A DNA stretch of 64,000 nt from Siphonodentalium dalli (taxonomy: Eukaryota; Mollusca; Scaphopoda; Gadilida; Siphonodentaliidae). Positions 34,402 to 44,489 of this stretch are shown in pieces; the first letter of the stretch is position 1, and every line of letters starts with the position of its first letter. The translations under genes were made by a program, and so were the position numbers. Where the stretch lies: NCBI GenBank assembly GCA_032622095.1, contig CP136068.1, positions 118,965,509 through 119,029,508 of the forward strand, given 5' to 3'. The notes under the pieces were generated by a model. It did not search any database and had not been told where the DNA came from. It saw only the letters and a list, made by a program, of their open reading frames with translations.

Positions 34402-35113
34402 TAGAAGATCAAATTAGCTGGCATGCATCTTTGATGTCAGACCAATAGATCGAGCGTGACTTTGTAACTTTCAATGCAATGAAAGTATTGGTATTTAAGA
34501 CCAACAACATTGATTAAGGACCTTAATAAATGGGGGAGGGGATGCACAGGGGAGGGGTGCTATGGTGGGGCGATGTAGCACACCGGGTCCAATTTCAGTG
34601 GCCAGTATTTCCCGAAGATACATGTAGGTCTGCTAGAAATTTAATAGTTTGGTTTATTTTTCCCAAATCAGTGATCACCCAATCAAGTATTACTTGACAT
34701 TATTTTTGACTGAGATTAGTCTATTCTTCACCTTTTTGACACATATTTGAACGTAGTTGCCAATAACCAATTGCAGTAATGAATCATAATCTAAACTGGG
34801 AAACGGGGTCTGCACTATCTCACTTCTGCCCATGTTGGAACTAAAAGCACCCCAATTATTTCATAATGTCATGATACTGATTAGTTTTCCTTGACATATC
34901 AAATGCGATTAAAACGGTTGCACACGCAACATTTTAGGACCATACGCGAGTGCCTGAAAATGGGAAACTAATTTTGCGTGGCCTTTACATGTTTTTTCCC
35001 CCCAATAATACCCAGTGTCCATGATTTCATATTGTTTGTCAAGTTGAGCTAAAAATAAACTATGGATATGTTATGGTGTCCAATATCATTAACAGAAATG
35101 CTCTTTGTTCTAG
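34402..35113. other. Upstream of the EIF2B1 exon; family A end remnant at 35040
   Basis: No first exon for EIF2B1 was recognised. CAAGTTGAGCTAAAA at about 35039-35053 is the 3' tip of a family A element. A polypyrimidine tract and acceptor (CTCTTTGTTCTAG) end at 35113. Confidence 0.5.
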
Positions 35114-35930
35114 GTTCATAGAAGACACTAAGATAGAAACACTGTCGGAGATGAGACATGTCTTTAAGAATGTCACCAACACGTTAACACAAGCAGAAAG
35201 CTCAGTGACTTCAATATCATCCGGCTGTGATCTATTTTTACGAGCGATCACTCTCACAAGTCTGGAGCACACTGATTTCAAAGTCATTAAAAACATTCTT
35301 GTTGAACGAGGGAAGGCTTTCTTGCAGAAGATAGCAACATCGCGACAGAAAATAGCCTTGTTAGCTCACCCATTTATTACGGATGGTGCGACAATCCTCA
35401 CACATGCTAATTCTCGGGTTGTTTTAAACGTTCTCAAACAAGCAGCCGAAGCCAAAAAGCATTTCACTGTCTATATAACAGAATCTCAACCGAACAGATC
35501 TGGTCAGGGCATGAGTGAAGAATTATCGAAGCTTGGAATACCAAACACAGTGATTCTCGATGCAGCGGTTGGTTACATCATGGAGAAAGTTGACCTTATC
35601 CTGGTTGGAGCAGAAGGTGTTGTCGAAAATGGTGGAATTATCAATAAAATCGGCACCTATACTATCGGTATGACGGCTAAAGCAATGTCAAAACCATTCT
35701 ATGTTGTTGCAGAGAGTTTTAAATTCATGAGGCTGTTTCCACTTAATCAGCAGGATTTACCAGATGAATTTAAATATAACTCGTCACTCATTAAATCTGA
35801 TGCTGATTTGAGTAAGCAGCATCCTATGGTTGATTACACGCCACCAGGATATATAACTTTAATATTCACAGACCTTGGAGTGTTGACTCCGTCTGCTGTC
35901 AGTGATGAGCTTATTAAATTGTATTATTGA
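35114..35930 (+). CDS. EIF2B1: Translation initiation factor eIF2B subunit alpha, large terminal exon
   Basis: eIF2B alpha is a regulatory subunit of the decameric guanine-nucleotide exchange factor that reloads eIF2 with GTP and senses eIF2-alpha phosphorylation; it acts in the cytosol. The frame gives about 271 residues from [14 protein letters not shown] to DELIKLYY. It includes hallmark family segments: [84 protein letters not shown] and [20 protein letters not shown]. The human protein is about 305 residues; about 35-40 N-terminal residues are missing. The acceptor CTCTTTGTTCTAG ends at 35113 exactly where homology begins, and the incoming frame would make TLL-E-F from a split codon. The upstream in-frame ATG at 35073 is therefore probably intronic. 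The first exon was not found; it could lie in the assembly gap or far upstream. Confidence 0.95.
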
Positions 35931-36169
35931 TAGCAAATTTGTTCATCTATCAAACTTGTGTGTCCCCCCCCCCTCAGGGCAGCAAAAAATGGCTTCAACA
36001 TTTAGCCCTTGTGGAAACCGTAGAATAGGCTGGACTCAGATGAACAACAATACAGTAGTAAATGTTGTGGGACAAGGCATACAGTCAACAGTAACTAAAA
36101 CTCAAAAGATTAAAGAACAAATTATTTAATCTAGTTTAACAATAATTGAAATGTTAATTGCTAAAGGAA

Positions 36170-36175
36170 AATAAA
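36170..36175 (+). terminator. EIF2B1 poly(A) signal
   Basis: AATAAA about 240 bp after the EIF2B1 stop codon, in the right orientation. No A-rich tail follows, so there is no sign of a retrocopy insertion. Confidence 0.6.
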
Positions 36176-37323
36176 TGTCATTGAAAATAATATCCTGTTG
36201 TGTAAATTCTCACAATCGGTTCAGCAGTAAATGAAAAAATCTCATGCACACTCCTGGTTAAGTGGTCCTGCTAATTTGTTATGATGATGGGTCATGCTGA
36301 ATTGATATGATTCTAGTAGGGCAAACTGATGCTCTTACGAAACTGTACCGTTATTTTTTCTAAAGTTGTCATTTTCACAGACAATATTTGTTTTTTAATA
36401 TTTTATAAACAATGTAAACTATTTTAATAACGACACTTGTGGTTGTTGAAAACCGGACATAATAACAATTATTATTATATACCTTCAGTTCAGAGGTTCA
36501 TACTGTCTTTTGATATCAAACTATTACTCACCTGCTGACTTCACAATCTTGCGCGAGGCCATAATCTGGCATGATGCAGGGCTGGCGGTCTAGAAAATCC
36601 AGGAGGGCTATTAATATTAATCAACTTTTAAAGTTATGATTTATTTTATCTGAGTTACTACTGCCGTTAATTTGTCTATTTTTGATGTTGTTTAATTAAC
36701 GCCATCGAAAATTAAGGGGAAACAAAATGTCCAGAGTTGTGAATGTCAAATCCCCCACAGTAATTATGGTACATGTATGGTGAATAATTGAATAACAGTG
36801 TAAACAAGAATACTTGGGAGACATTTAGCTAGTTATATTAAAATATTGTCAATCGAAGCGAGAAAAGACGGCTCCAGCTAAATACAATTTTCACTGATAG
36901 GAACCGGAAACGGAACGAAAGGTTGAACTCAATTGAGAGGGTGAAATTTGGTTCTCACTATCCACATACATGTGTTGATTTTATCCAGTGAAATATATTG
37001 TAAGCTCAATCTTATGAAGAGAAATAATTATTTTGTTCTTAAAATGTGTGAGAATATCGATCAAAAGATCTGTGCAATATAATTACGATTTAGAGGCAGT
37101 ATTTTACTCATTAAACACAATAAAATAACTAAATAATAAATGTCCTAGGCGGGCAGCCCGCCTTGAGATTTCCAGGCCTGATGATGCCAGAATTGTCACG
37201 ATTCTGGCGTGAGTCCAGAATTTTGCGAACTATCGCCTGGACTATAGTCTTCGACCTATTTATCTGCAAGGGCGAGAATTTTTTTATATATAATAAAACA
37301 CTTACTGACCACCTTGGGGTTTA
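36176..37323. other. Intergenic, no firm feature
   Basis: No repeat family was recognised. A possible minus-strand first exon (36562-36532) is listed separately. Confidence 0.45.
36532..36562 (-). CDS. Possible first coding exon (MASRKIVKSA...)
   Basis: On the minus strand an ATG with A at -3 and G at +4 opens ten codons, MASRKIVKSA, plus one base. A perfect donor, CAG|GTGAGT, follows at once. No downstream exon was found; the gene would run into the EIF2B1 3' region. Such a short match can arise by chance. Confidence 0.2.
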
Positions 37324-37445
37324 ATAGCAAGCTCCATTTTCCCTAAATGGTGTCTTTTGAACAGCAAGCAGGAATATTGACCTCAGCCTGCGGTAGTCCT
37401 GCTTGCTGTTCAAAAGACACCATTTAGGGAAAATAGTTCTTGCTA
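37324..37445. repeat. Hairpin with ~50-bp arms
   Basis: CATTTTCCCTAAATGGTGTC with TTTTGAACAGCAAGCAGGA pairs with TCCTGCTTGCTGTTCAAAAG and ACACCATTTAGGGAAAATAG around a ~25-base loop. Outer bases AATAGCAAG and CTTGCTATT extend it. Confidence 0.8.
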
Positions 37446-37683
37446 TTACAACTCAGTCGGTATGCTATTCCTGTTGTTTATTTGTTCATGAATTTTTCAT
37501 GCAGACACAACCTTTGTACAAATCACTTACATTTTCTTGACAGCATCAGTTTCCCCTACCGGCATAATGGCAATTTAGCAGGACCCACCAGTATCATAAC
37601 AAATTAGCAGGATCTTTTTAACCAGGGGGGAAACAGCATTAACCCGACAATAAGTGGCATAAATAAATGGCAAAATCATTGTA

Positions 37684-37894
37684 CAGTAATGCCCTAAATA
37701 ATGGACTCCTTAACCACAGCAGAATTATGGGTAATTTTTCAGGATTTAGTCGGAAATATGGCTTGTTGCCATTCATTGGAAAGCTCTCACAGAGCTTTCC
37801 GATGAATGGCAACAAGCCACATTTCCGACTAAATCCTGAAAAATTACCCATAATTTTGCTGTGGTTAAGGAGTCCATTATTTAGGGCAATACTG
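37684..37894. mobile_element. TA-type palindromic MITE, full copy
   Basis: A 211-bp near-perfect palindrome beginning CAGTAATGCCCTAAATAATG, flanked by TA on both sides, with centre GAAAGCTCTCACAGAGCTTTC. The ends and the TA duplication suggest Tc1/mariner-type mobilisation. Other copies are at 39732, 41219, 54861, 59793 and 60121, with fragments at 34297 and 55596. Confidence 0.85.
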
Positions 37895-37896
37895 TA

Positions 37897-38469
37897 CTTG
37901 AAATGAGGCACATGTATCTCAGTACACCCGACATGGTGAGCCGGTGGTTGAGCGGTATTAGCAATCGTCAGGTCTGGCACATTAACCCTTTCTATACTAA
38001 GTGGATTATCCCATAGTTATAATTGTATACATTTTAATTCTCTATTATTCATTTGGAAGGGTGTTCAGGTAATAAAAGCAGACATAGGTAATATATATAT
38101 ATATCAAACAGATAATACAAGAGCAGAATTATTCATATTCATTGGTGAGAAAAGTTCAGATAATAAGTCGTACAAACGACCTGTGAACATTTCCAAAGGG
38201 ATAACTACTCATCAATGAGTATTTAGTATAGAAAGGTTTATGACCATAAAACATATATACCTCCGATTGCTATTAAGTCTTTGAACATGTAGATGACGAG
38301 CAAAATGTGCTCAAACACACAGACAAGTATTGAAGAAATAATAAAAACTAAAGAGTTGGCACAAAGCAAGAAAGCATCAAATTGAATATGTTGGCACAAC
38401 TTGTTCAAGGGTAGGCAAAATTTGAAAATCTTATGATTACTGGATTCTCCAGTTTATCTGTAGTTTTCA
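37897..38469. other. Intergenic, nothing firm
   Basis: GGTGAGCCGGTGGTTGAGCG near 37936 resembles a tRNA A-box region, but no tRNA fold follows. The word TTTAGTATAGAAAG at 38221 also occurs at 971. Confidence 0.35.
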
Positions 38470-38689
38470 CCCTTCCATGGCTGGAGCTTCCTGAAATTTT
38501 GCGAAAACCCTTTGCCAATGCATTCTCTTTTATATGCGAGTCTCCCTTGTAAGCCAGTGCATTCTCTTATAAATGTGAGGCTCCCTATGAATGACTCGCA
38601 TAAATAAGAGAATGCTTTGGCACAGGGTTTTCGCAAAACTGGCACAGGATCTTTAATGCTGCACCAGCGCAGCTCCAGTCATGAAAGGG
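38470..38689. mobile_element. P2 MITE (CCCTTTCATGAC family)
   Basis: CCCTTCCATGGCTGGAGCTTCC on the left, GCTCCAGTCATGAAAGGG then TTAA (38690-38693) on the right. Inside is the palindromic GCATTCTCTTATA / TATAAGAGAATGC unit shared with P1. The left TTAA is decayed. Confidence 0.65.
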
Positions 38690-38780
38690 TTAAATGGACA
38701 AGGCTCATTCGAAGCTCCTAATTATATCGACATGATTTGCAAGTATGGATAAGACAGGTAGGCAAATTTTTCACTCAGAG

Positions 38781-38955
38781 GTGGCACAAATGTTATTTAT
38801 ATTGTGGTAGATTGATGGTAACATGTTGTGACATTGACCTTTTGGGGGGCTATGTTTAACCTCGTCGCTCCATGACTCAGTTGAACATAAATTCCAAGCC
38901 ATCAATGACACACCATGTTACCATCAATCCACCACAATAACTTATAAAATGGCAC
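38781..38955. repeat. Inverted repeat, ~50-bp arms
   Basis: ATTGTGGTAGATTGATGGTA with ACATGTTGTGACA pairs with TGACACACCATGTTACCATC and AATCCACCACAATAA around a ~70-base centre. Confidence 0.7.
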
Positions 38956-39287
38956 TTTTCCAACTGGAATCCAGTTAGAGAAAGATATCAATATATGAAG
39001 AAAAGTGGGCTTTCTTCAATTCGCCAACACCTACTCCCGTCTCATCTTAAATAATCTATTCCAAATGACCTCATCAAAGATATCTATGCAAAGGCCCGTT
39101 TTATATGCCGGGCCCCAACATGGGTCACTTCAGACCAATTGGTGTTAATATTTTATAGTGCATTGTCAGATGACAATTACTATCATGGCGTAATGATAAC
39201 ATTATTCTCGAAATGTAAATCAAACACATGCTGGTTGTGCCAGAGATACACCAATGTGGAGATGAACTTGAGCCAGATGAAGATAGC

Positions 39288-39541
39288 CAAGCCTTGAAAT
39301 AGTGTGTCTGTCATTTGCAGAATGAGGTCCCCAGAGGGTGAATTTAGTGATGCTACCCCGCATAGCGGGCTAGCATCACCAAATTCACCCTCTGGGAATC
39401 TCATTCTGCTTACACCTCAACAGAATGAGGTTCTCAGAGAGTGAATTTGGTGTTGCTAGCCCGCTATGCGGGGTAGCATCACTAAATTCACCCTCTGGGG
39501 ACCTCATTCTGCAAATGACAGACACACTATTTCAAAGCTTG
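39288..39541. mobile_element. CAAGCCT-family hAT MITE, internally deleted form
   Basis: The two palindromic arms are joined directly without the ~200-bp spacer. Flanking 8-mers AAGATAGC and AAGAGAGC match at seven of eight bases, consistent with an aged 8-bp target duplication. Confidence 0.8.
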
Positions 39542-39731
39542 AAGAGAGCATGACCAGTGTTGTTTTGGGAAAAAAAAACTAGACAGGTTTAACGACACAT
39601 ACATTTAACTGTGTTATGGTATTTCTATGTAGATGCATTTGGCAGGGAAAGTCACTTAATTTTACGGCCCCAAACCTACGAGTCAGGTGATTTCCGTTGG
39701 CATTGGTAAAACATGTTACTAGTTGCACGTA

Positions 39732-39919
39732 CATTAATGCCCTAAATAATCGACTCCTTAACCACAGCAGAATTATGGGTAATTTTTCAGGGTTTAGTTG
39801 GAAATATGGCTTGTTTCCATTTTCCGATGCAAAGCAACAAGCCATATTTCCGACTAAATCCTGAAAAATTACCCATAATTCTGCTGTGGTTAAGGAGTCG
39901 ATTATTTAGGGCATTACTG
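39732..39919. mobile_element. TA-type palindromic MITE
   Basis: Flanking TA at 39730-39731 and 39920-39921, with the same arms as the 37684 copy and a slightly shortened centre. Confidence 0.85.
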
Positions 39920-40618
39920 TATGTGTGGCTCAATCTGGCTATTATACTGACTCACCAATCTCAAATATACAAATTGAGCCTACCCTTCAACAAACTTAAA
40001 ACATGAGTATTAATCAGAAATATAAACTTGGTTAGTCATGGTTAATTGAAATTAAATGCAGAAAAGCATAAATAAAGTACATGTAATTAGTTCATTAAAC
40101 ATATTAACATATTAATATATATATAATCACCAGGATGGCTAGAGCGCTCACCTGATCAAAATGAAAAATGAAGAACAACTACCTTACTGGTATTTAAATT
40201 CGCGCAGTTTTATATTCGGGCACTTTCCGCAAATTCAAAACTGACAAACAGATATGTTCATAACAATCATTTATATATATCGATAGGCTGCTGACTTTAA
40301 AAATGTCACTTCCATTGACACACAAACCCATTTGGTCTAAAAAACTTATTTGCATGAACTATATTGATTATAAATGTAGTCAGTGAATTTATACAGATAA
40401 CACAAAGACATATCAGAAGAAAAGTGAGAGCATCAGGCAAAATGAAAGGCAAAATGAAACAGTTTGTCTGAAAAAAAATAAAATCTATTTAAATAGTAAA
40501 ATGGTTCAAATAAACAAGTTTTATCTGGTCATAATCAGGGTCATAATCCCACCCAAAATTTAACCAAATAACTATATGTGTGGCTAGCAGGGTCCACGCT
40601 GACCCCAAGTCTGAATTT
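39920..40618. other. Non-coding, nothing firm
   Basis: GGATGGCTAGAGCGCTCACC near 40133 looks like a tRNA-type A box and could be a SINE head, but no B box or tail was found. Confidence 0.35.
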
Positions 40619-40955
40619 ATTGTGTCTGACATTGGCAGAATGAGGTCCCCATCTGGGGAACTCATTCTTCTTAGCCCTCAACTGCTATGGGAGACCTAGG
40701 ATCAGACTGAAGTTCCCCAGTTGAAGATCGTGATGTTCACCCATTAGTCACCTCGATTGTGCAAATAAGGGGATATAGAAGGGAAAAAGTAACTAAAAAC
40801 AATGTTAATTTGAGACTATATATACTTCCCAGAAGATGGGGCTCAAGCAGAATGAAGTCCCCAGAGGGTGAATTTGGAGATGCTAGCCGTGCAGAATAGC
40901 GACACTAAATTCACCATCTGGGGACCTCATTCTGCAAATGTCAGACACGCTAAAT
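40619..40955. mobile_element. CAAGCCT-family MITE, diverged copy
   Basis: TGTGTCTGACATTGGCAGAATGAGG on the left and CCTCATTCTGCAAATGTCAGACACG on the right enclose the spacer with GGGAGACCTAGGATCAG. The outermost TIR bases are lost. Confidence 0.7.
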
Positions 40956-41218
40956 TCAGGATTTACATTTTCTAATTGGAAATTTTTTTTGCCAAATTCT
41001 TTTAGAAGTTGCAAAATGCTACTGGTTCCTAAATTTGACCTAAATCAAAATCAAATAGTTTATTATATCCGTCCATTACTTTTGGTTCTGGAGGTTTCCA
41101 CAAATAGGATTATGTGAAATAGGATTAATTACATATTATGTAAACAACAGCGTAAACATATTTAAGTGACACAGAAAATATGTATTATAAAACAATAAAC
41201 CAATCATCGAACACTGTA

Positions 41219-41345
41219 CAGTAATAGTGTGATGGTCACTGAGAGCTTTCTGATGAATGGAAACAAGCCATATTTCCGACTAAATCCTGAAAAATTACCC
41301 ATAATTCTGCTGTGGTTAAGGAGTCGATTATTTAGGGCATTACTG
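41219..41345. mobile_element. TA-type MITE with most of the left arm deleted
   Basis: It starts CAGTAATAG after TA, then jumps to GAGAGCTTTCTGATGAATGG and runs through the intact right arm to GGGCATTACTG. Confidence 0.75.
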
Positions 41346-41751
41346 TTGTTGCCTACTTCATCCAAAAGAGCACTTTGAAACAAAGAGAATTCGATATGTA
41401 AACACCACATGCACCATGTATAAGGGGGTGGCAGGAAGACAGTCTATATTGGACTAAGCCGTCCCCTATCAATATACCACGTGTATATTGGAAATAAATT
41501 ATCCTATCCTATAATCCTTGCATCTGTCAATACTATAAATGCAATCAGATTAACTAAATTTCCAAATCTTATAACCCACCACTAATTTTGAGGGTTTACT
41601 GAATTATTGGTATTAATTGAGCGACCAATAGTTTCAACTTAATTGGAGAATCGCAAACAATTTCATATGGCCATCTTCTGAAAGCACTCTCAATGGTGAA
41701 CCTCCTTACCAAATTTCATTTAGATCAGATAAACCGTGGCTGAGATATCTG
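41346..41751. other. Possible retroelement 3' tail at about 41410-41515
   Basis: The stretch ends AAATTATCCTATCCTATAATCC, a short ATCCT-type repeat as at the 3' tip of some LINEs and SINEs. Nothing else was recognised. Confidence 0.3.
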
Positions 41752-42274
41752 CAAGCCTGCAAATAGTGTCTGTCATATGCAGAATGAGGTCACTAGAGGG
41801 TGAATTTAGTGAGGCTATCCCACACTGTGGGCTAGCATCACCAAATTTACCTTCTTGGAACGTCATTCTGCTTAGGCCTCAACTGCTATGGGAGACCTAG
41901 GAGTCCCCACAGTTGAAGTTGGTGATGTTCACCCATTATTCACCTAGATTATGTAATTTATCTTCTGCAAATTAGAGGCTATAGAAAATCAACAGAAGAG
42001 AAAAAGTAACTAAAAACAATGTTAATTTGAGACTTCCCAGAAGATGAAGCCTAAGCAGAATGAGGTCCCCAGAGGGTGAATTTGGTGATGCTAGCCCAGT
42101 GCGGGATAGCATCACTAAATTCACCCTCTGGGGACCTCATTCTGCTTACACCTCAGCAGAATGAGGTTCCCAGAGGGTGAATTTGGTGATGCTAGCCCGC
42201 TATGCGCAGTAGCATCACTAATTCACCCTCTGGGGACCTAATTCTGCAAATGACAGACACGCTATTTCAAGGCT
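41752..42274. mobile_element. CAAGCCT-family MITE with an extra arm pair
   Basis: CAAGCCTGCAAATAG on the left and GACAGACACGCTATTTCAAGGCT on the right. The right side has two successive palindromic arms (about 42058-42146 and 42155-42252). It ends 20 bp from the stop codon of the acid phosphatase gene, so it probably forms most of its 3' UTR region. Confidence 0.75.
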
Positions 42275-42294
42275 ATTTGAATTTGCTATCCAGC

Positions 42295-42461
42295 TTAACT
42301 GTACTTGTCTATATCATCTTCATCGTCGTCGAATGTATTCACTGGCAAGACTCGATACTTATTAAAATCTTTCTTCTTACGCCGCACCATAACAAAGGAA
42401 AGAATGGTAATAAGAACTAACACAACTATAGCTAATGACACGACAGCTGCAACCTGGGCAC
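42295..42461 (-). CDS. ACP2: Histidine acid phosphatase, last exon (membrane anchor and tail)
   Basis: The minus-strand exon follows an acceptor ending TTTGTTTCAG. The first two bases complete a Ser codon with exon 46602-46486. It encodes AQVAAVVSLAIVVLVLITIL and SFVMV, one membrane span, then RRKKKDFNKYRVLPVNTFDD and DEDDIDKYS, then stop TAA. Vertebrate lysosomal acid phosphatase has the same plan: a single span, then a short tail with a tyrosine signal (GYRHV). Here KYRVL fits the Y-x-x-hydrophobic endosome/lysosome sorting motif. The exon is squeezed between a P1 MITE about 30 bp upstream of its acceptor and a hAT MITE 20 bp after its stop. Confidence 0.85.
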
Positions 42462-42495
42462 CTGAAACAAAATTAGAAATATGTCATTCATTTAA

Positions 42496-42877
42496 CCCTT
42501 TACCCAACAGAACAGCCCTGTGCCAATGCATTCTCTTATATATGCGAGTCGACCATAGGTCGCCTCGCATATATAAGAGAATGCATTGGCTTAACACATT
42601 AAAAATTATAAAATTGTTAAAGAATGTAAGAAAAAATGGTAAAAAGTGTTAAAAAAAGATTTTTTTTAGGCCAATGCATTCTCTTATATATGCGAGGCGA
42701 CCTATGGTCGATTCGCATATATAAGAGAATGCATTGGCACAGGGCATAACCGTAACTATCACAATGTGGTCAAGGAGCCGGTTCCAATGATACCCATATT
42801 TGTATGGTTCTATTGAGACAGACCGAAGATATTTTAGGCTGTTTAAGCTTTATTTGGCCGGTTTGTTGGGTAAAGGG
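42496..42877 (+). mobile_element. P1 MITE copy 3 (TTAA-flanked)
   Basis: TTAA at 42492-42495 and 42878-42881, with both inner palindromes present. It lies in the last intron of the acid phosphatase gene, about 30 bp from the acceptor. Confidence 0.85.
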
Positions 42878-42881
42878 TTAA

Positions 42882-43097
42882 ACCTTTCATGGTGGGAGCT
42901 TCCTGAAATTTTGCAAAAACCCTGTTCCAATGTATTCTTGGATATATGTGTGTCTCCCATAGGGAGCCTCGCATATATAAGAGTATACATTGGTCTAACA
43001 ATATTTACATTAACCAGTGCATTCTCTTATATATGCGAGGCTCCCTATTGGAGACTTGCATATAAAAGTTAATGCACTGGCACAGGATCTTTAATCT
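42882..43097. mobile_element. P2 MITE directly abutting P1
   Basis: It begins at the TTAA that ends the P1 copy and reads CCTTTCATGGTGGGAGCTTCC, with two palindromic CATATATAAGAG-type arms. It ends near GGCACAGGATCTTTAATC. The right terminus is decayed. Confidence 0.65.
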
Positions 43098-43274
43098 GTC
43101 CGAACCAAACAAGTTTTGTTGACACCTTTATCAGTTGATGATGTAGCATTCTGGTTGTCAATTTTTCCTTTGTGGATGCTCCGATCAGTTATACTACAGG
43201 CTCTAAGCGAATCATAATGCAATAAGTATATGTATAAAGTCCAGATAAAGGGACCAATTGTCATTAATATAAAA

Positions 43275-43787
43275 TGATTTATTAGCTCATTCCATAGCTT
43301 TCGGCCATAGGCCTTCGTCAGTGGAAAACGATTAACACAGTAAAGTCTACATGTTGCTCTGACATCAACTCAGACGGATAACGTACGTTCATTGAGTTTG
43401 TTTACCTGACGTCATGTACGTTAGTGATCGATTTCAATACAAATGGACATTCACTTCTAGATATGAAGGTAGTCGTGTTAGAGTATGCTAGTGGGAGTCG
43501 CTACTTCAGACTTATAAAAGAGAATGGTTGGATACGCCGGCTAAGAACGTGCTACGGGGTTGGATTCAACACTAAAATCAACAACATTGGCGCCAGGTAA
43601 TTTGGCGCAAAATGAAATCGATCACTAACGTACATGACGTCAGGTAAACAAACTCAATGAACGTACGTTATCCGTCTGGCATTTACGAATGAGTTGATGT
43701 CAGAGCAACATGTAGACTTTACTGTGTTAATCGTTTTCCACTGACGAAGGCCTATGGCCGAAAGCTATGGAATGAGCTAATAAATCA
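43275..43787. mobile_element. Fold-back element with ~165-bp arms
   Basis: The left arm, 43275-43440, starts TGATTTATTAGCTCATTCCA. It is inverted at about 43612-43787, which ends AATGAGCTAATAAATCA. Both arms contain CCTGACGTCATGTACGTTAG (a TGACGTCA core) and GCCATAGGCCTTCGTCAGTG. The centre is about 170 bp, without an ORF. Confidence 0.8.
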
Positions 43788-43912
43788 CATTACATAATGC
43801 AATATATTTTTTTCAATAAACAATATGAACCTGTTTTGATTTTGCAGATGTCATAATTAATTCCTTGAGATGTCGCCAGGCCTCTGAGAGGTAAAACCTC
43901 TAGGCTGGTTCC

Positions 43913-44358
43913 CAAGCCTGCAAATAGTGTGTCTGTCATTTGCAGAATGAGGTCCCCATAGGGTTAATTTAGTGACGCTACCCCACATAGTGGGCTATCT
44001 TCACTAAATTCACCCTCTGGGGACCTCATTCTGCTTAGGCCCTCAACTGCTATGGCAGACCTAGGATCAGATTGAAGTTCCCCAGTTGATGTTGGTGATG
44101 TTCACCCATTGGGCGCCTCGATTATGGATTTTATGTTCTGCAAATTAGGGGATATAGAAACTTCCCAGATGGGAAAACGTAACTAAAAACAATGTTAATT
44201 TGATACCATAGATACTTCCCAGAAGATGAGGCCTAAGCAGAATGAGGTCCCCAGAGGGTGAATTTAGTTATGCTAGCCCGCTATGTAGGATAGCGTCACT
44301 AAATTCACCTTCTGGGGACCTCATTCTGCAAATGACAGACAAGCTATTTGCAGGCTTG
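43913..44358. mobile_element. CAAGCCT-family hAT MITE, full length, intact target duplication
   Basis: It is flanked by perfect 8-bp duplications, CTGGTTCC at 43905-43912 and 44359-44366. The ends are CAAGCCTGCAAATAGTGTG and its near-complement. Two palindromic arms surround a ~200-bp spacer. This is the reference copy for the family. Confidence 0.88.
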
Positions 44359-44489
44359 CTGGTTCCTGCACTCAATTTTCCTCAATTCTGGGCTATAACC
44401 AAATTATAATGAGTTGTGCTGTTATCACAAGGAAAATTTTCAAACAGAGACGCTATTTTGTATAGTCAACATTATGTTACACCTAATTG

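Noticed and set aside
35073-35113. In-frame ATG at 35073 as the EIF2B1 start
   Set aside because: The 14 codons before 35114 do not resemble eIF2B alpha, and a polypyrimidine tract with TAG ends exactly where homology starts. They are more likely intron.
35114-36180. EIF2B1 as a processed retrocopy
   Set aside because: There is no A-tail, the poly(A) signal is followed by ordinary sequence, the frame is intact, and a splice acceptor is present. Not excluded, but less likely.
37930-37980. Possible tRNA gene around GGTGAGCCGGTGGTTGAGCG
   Set aside because: A-box-like only. No anticodon stem or T-arm could be folded.
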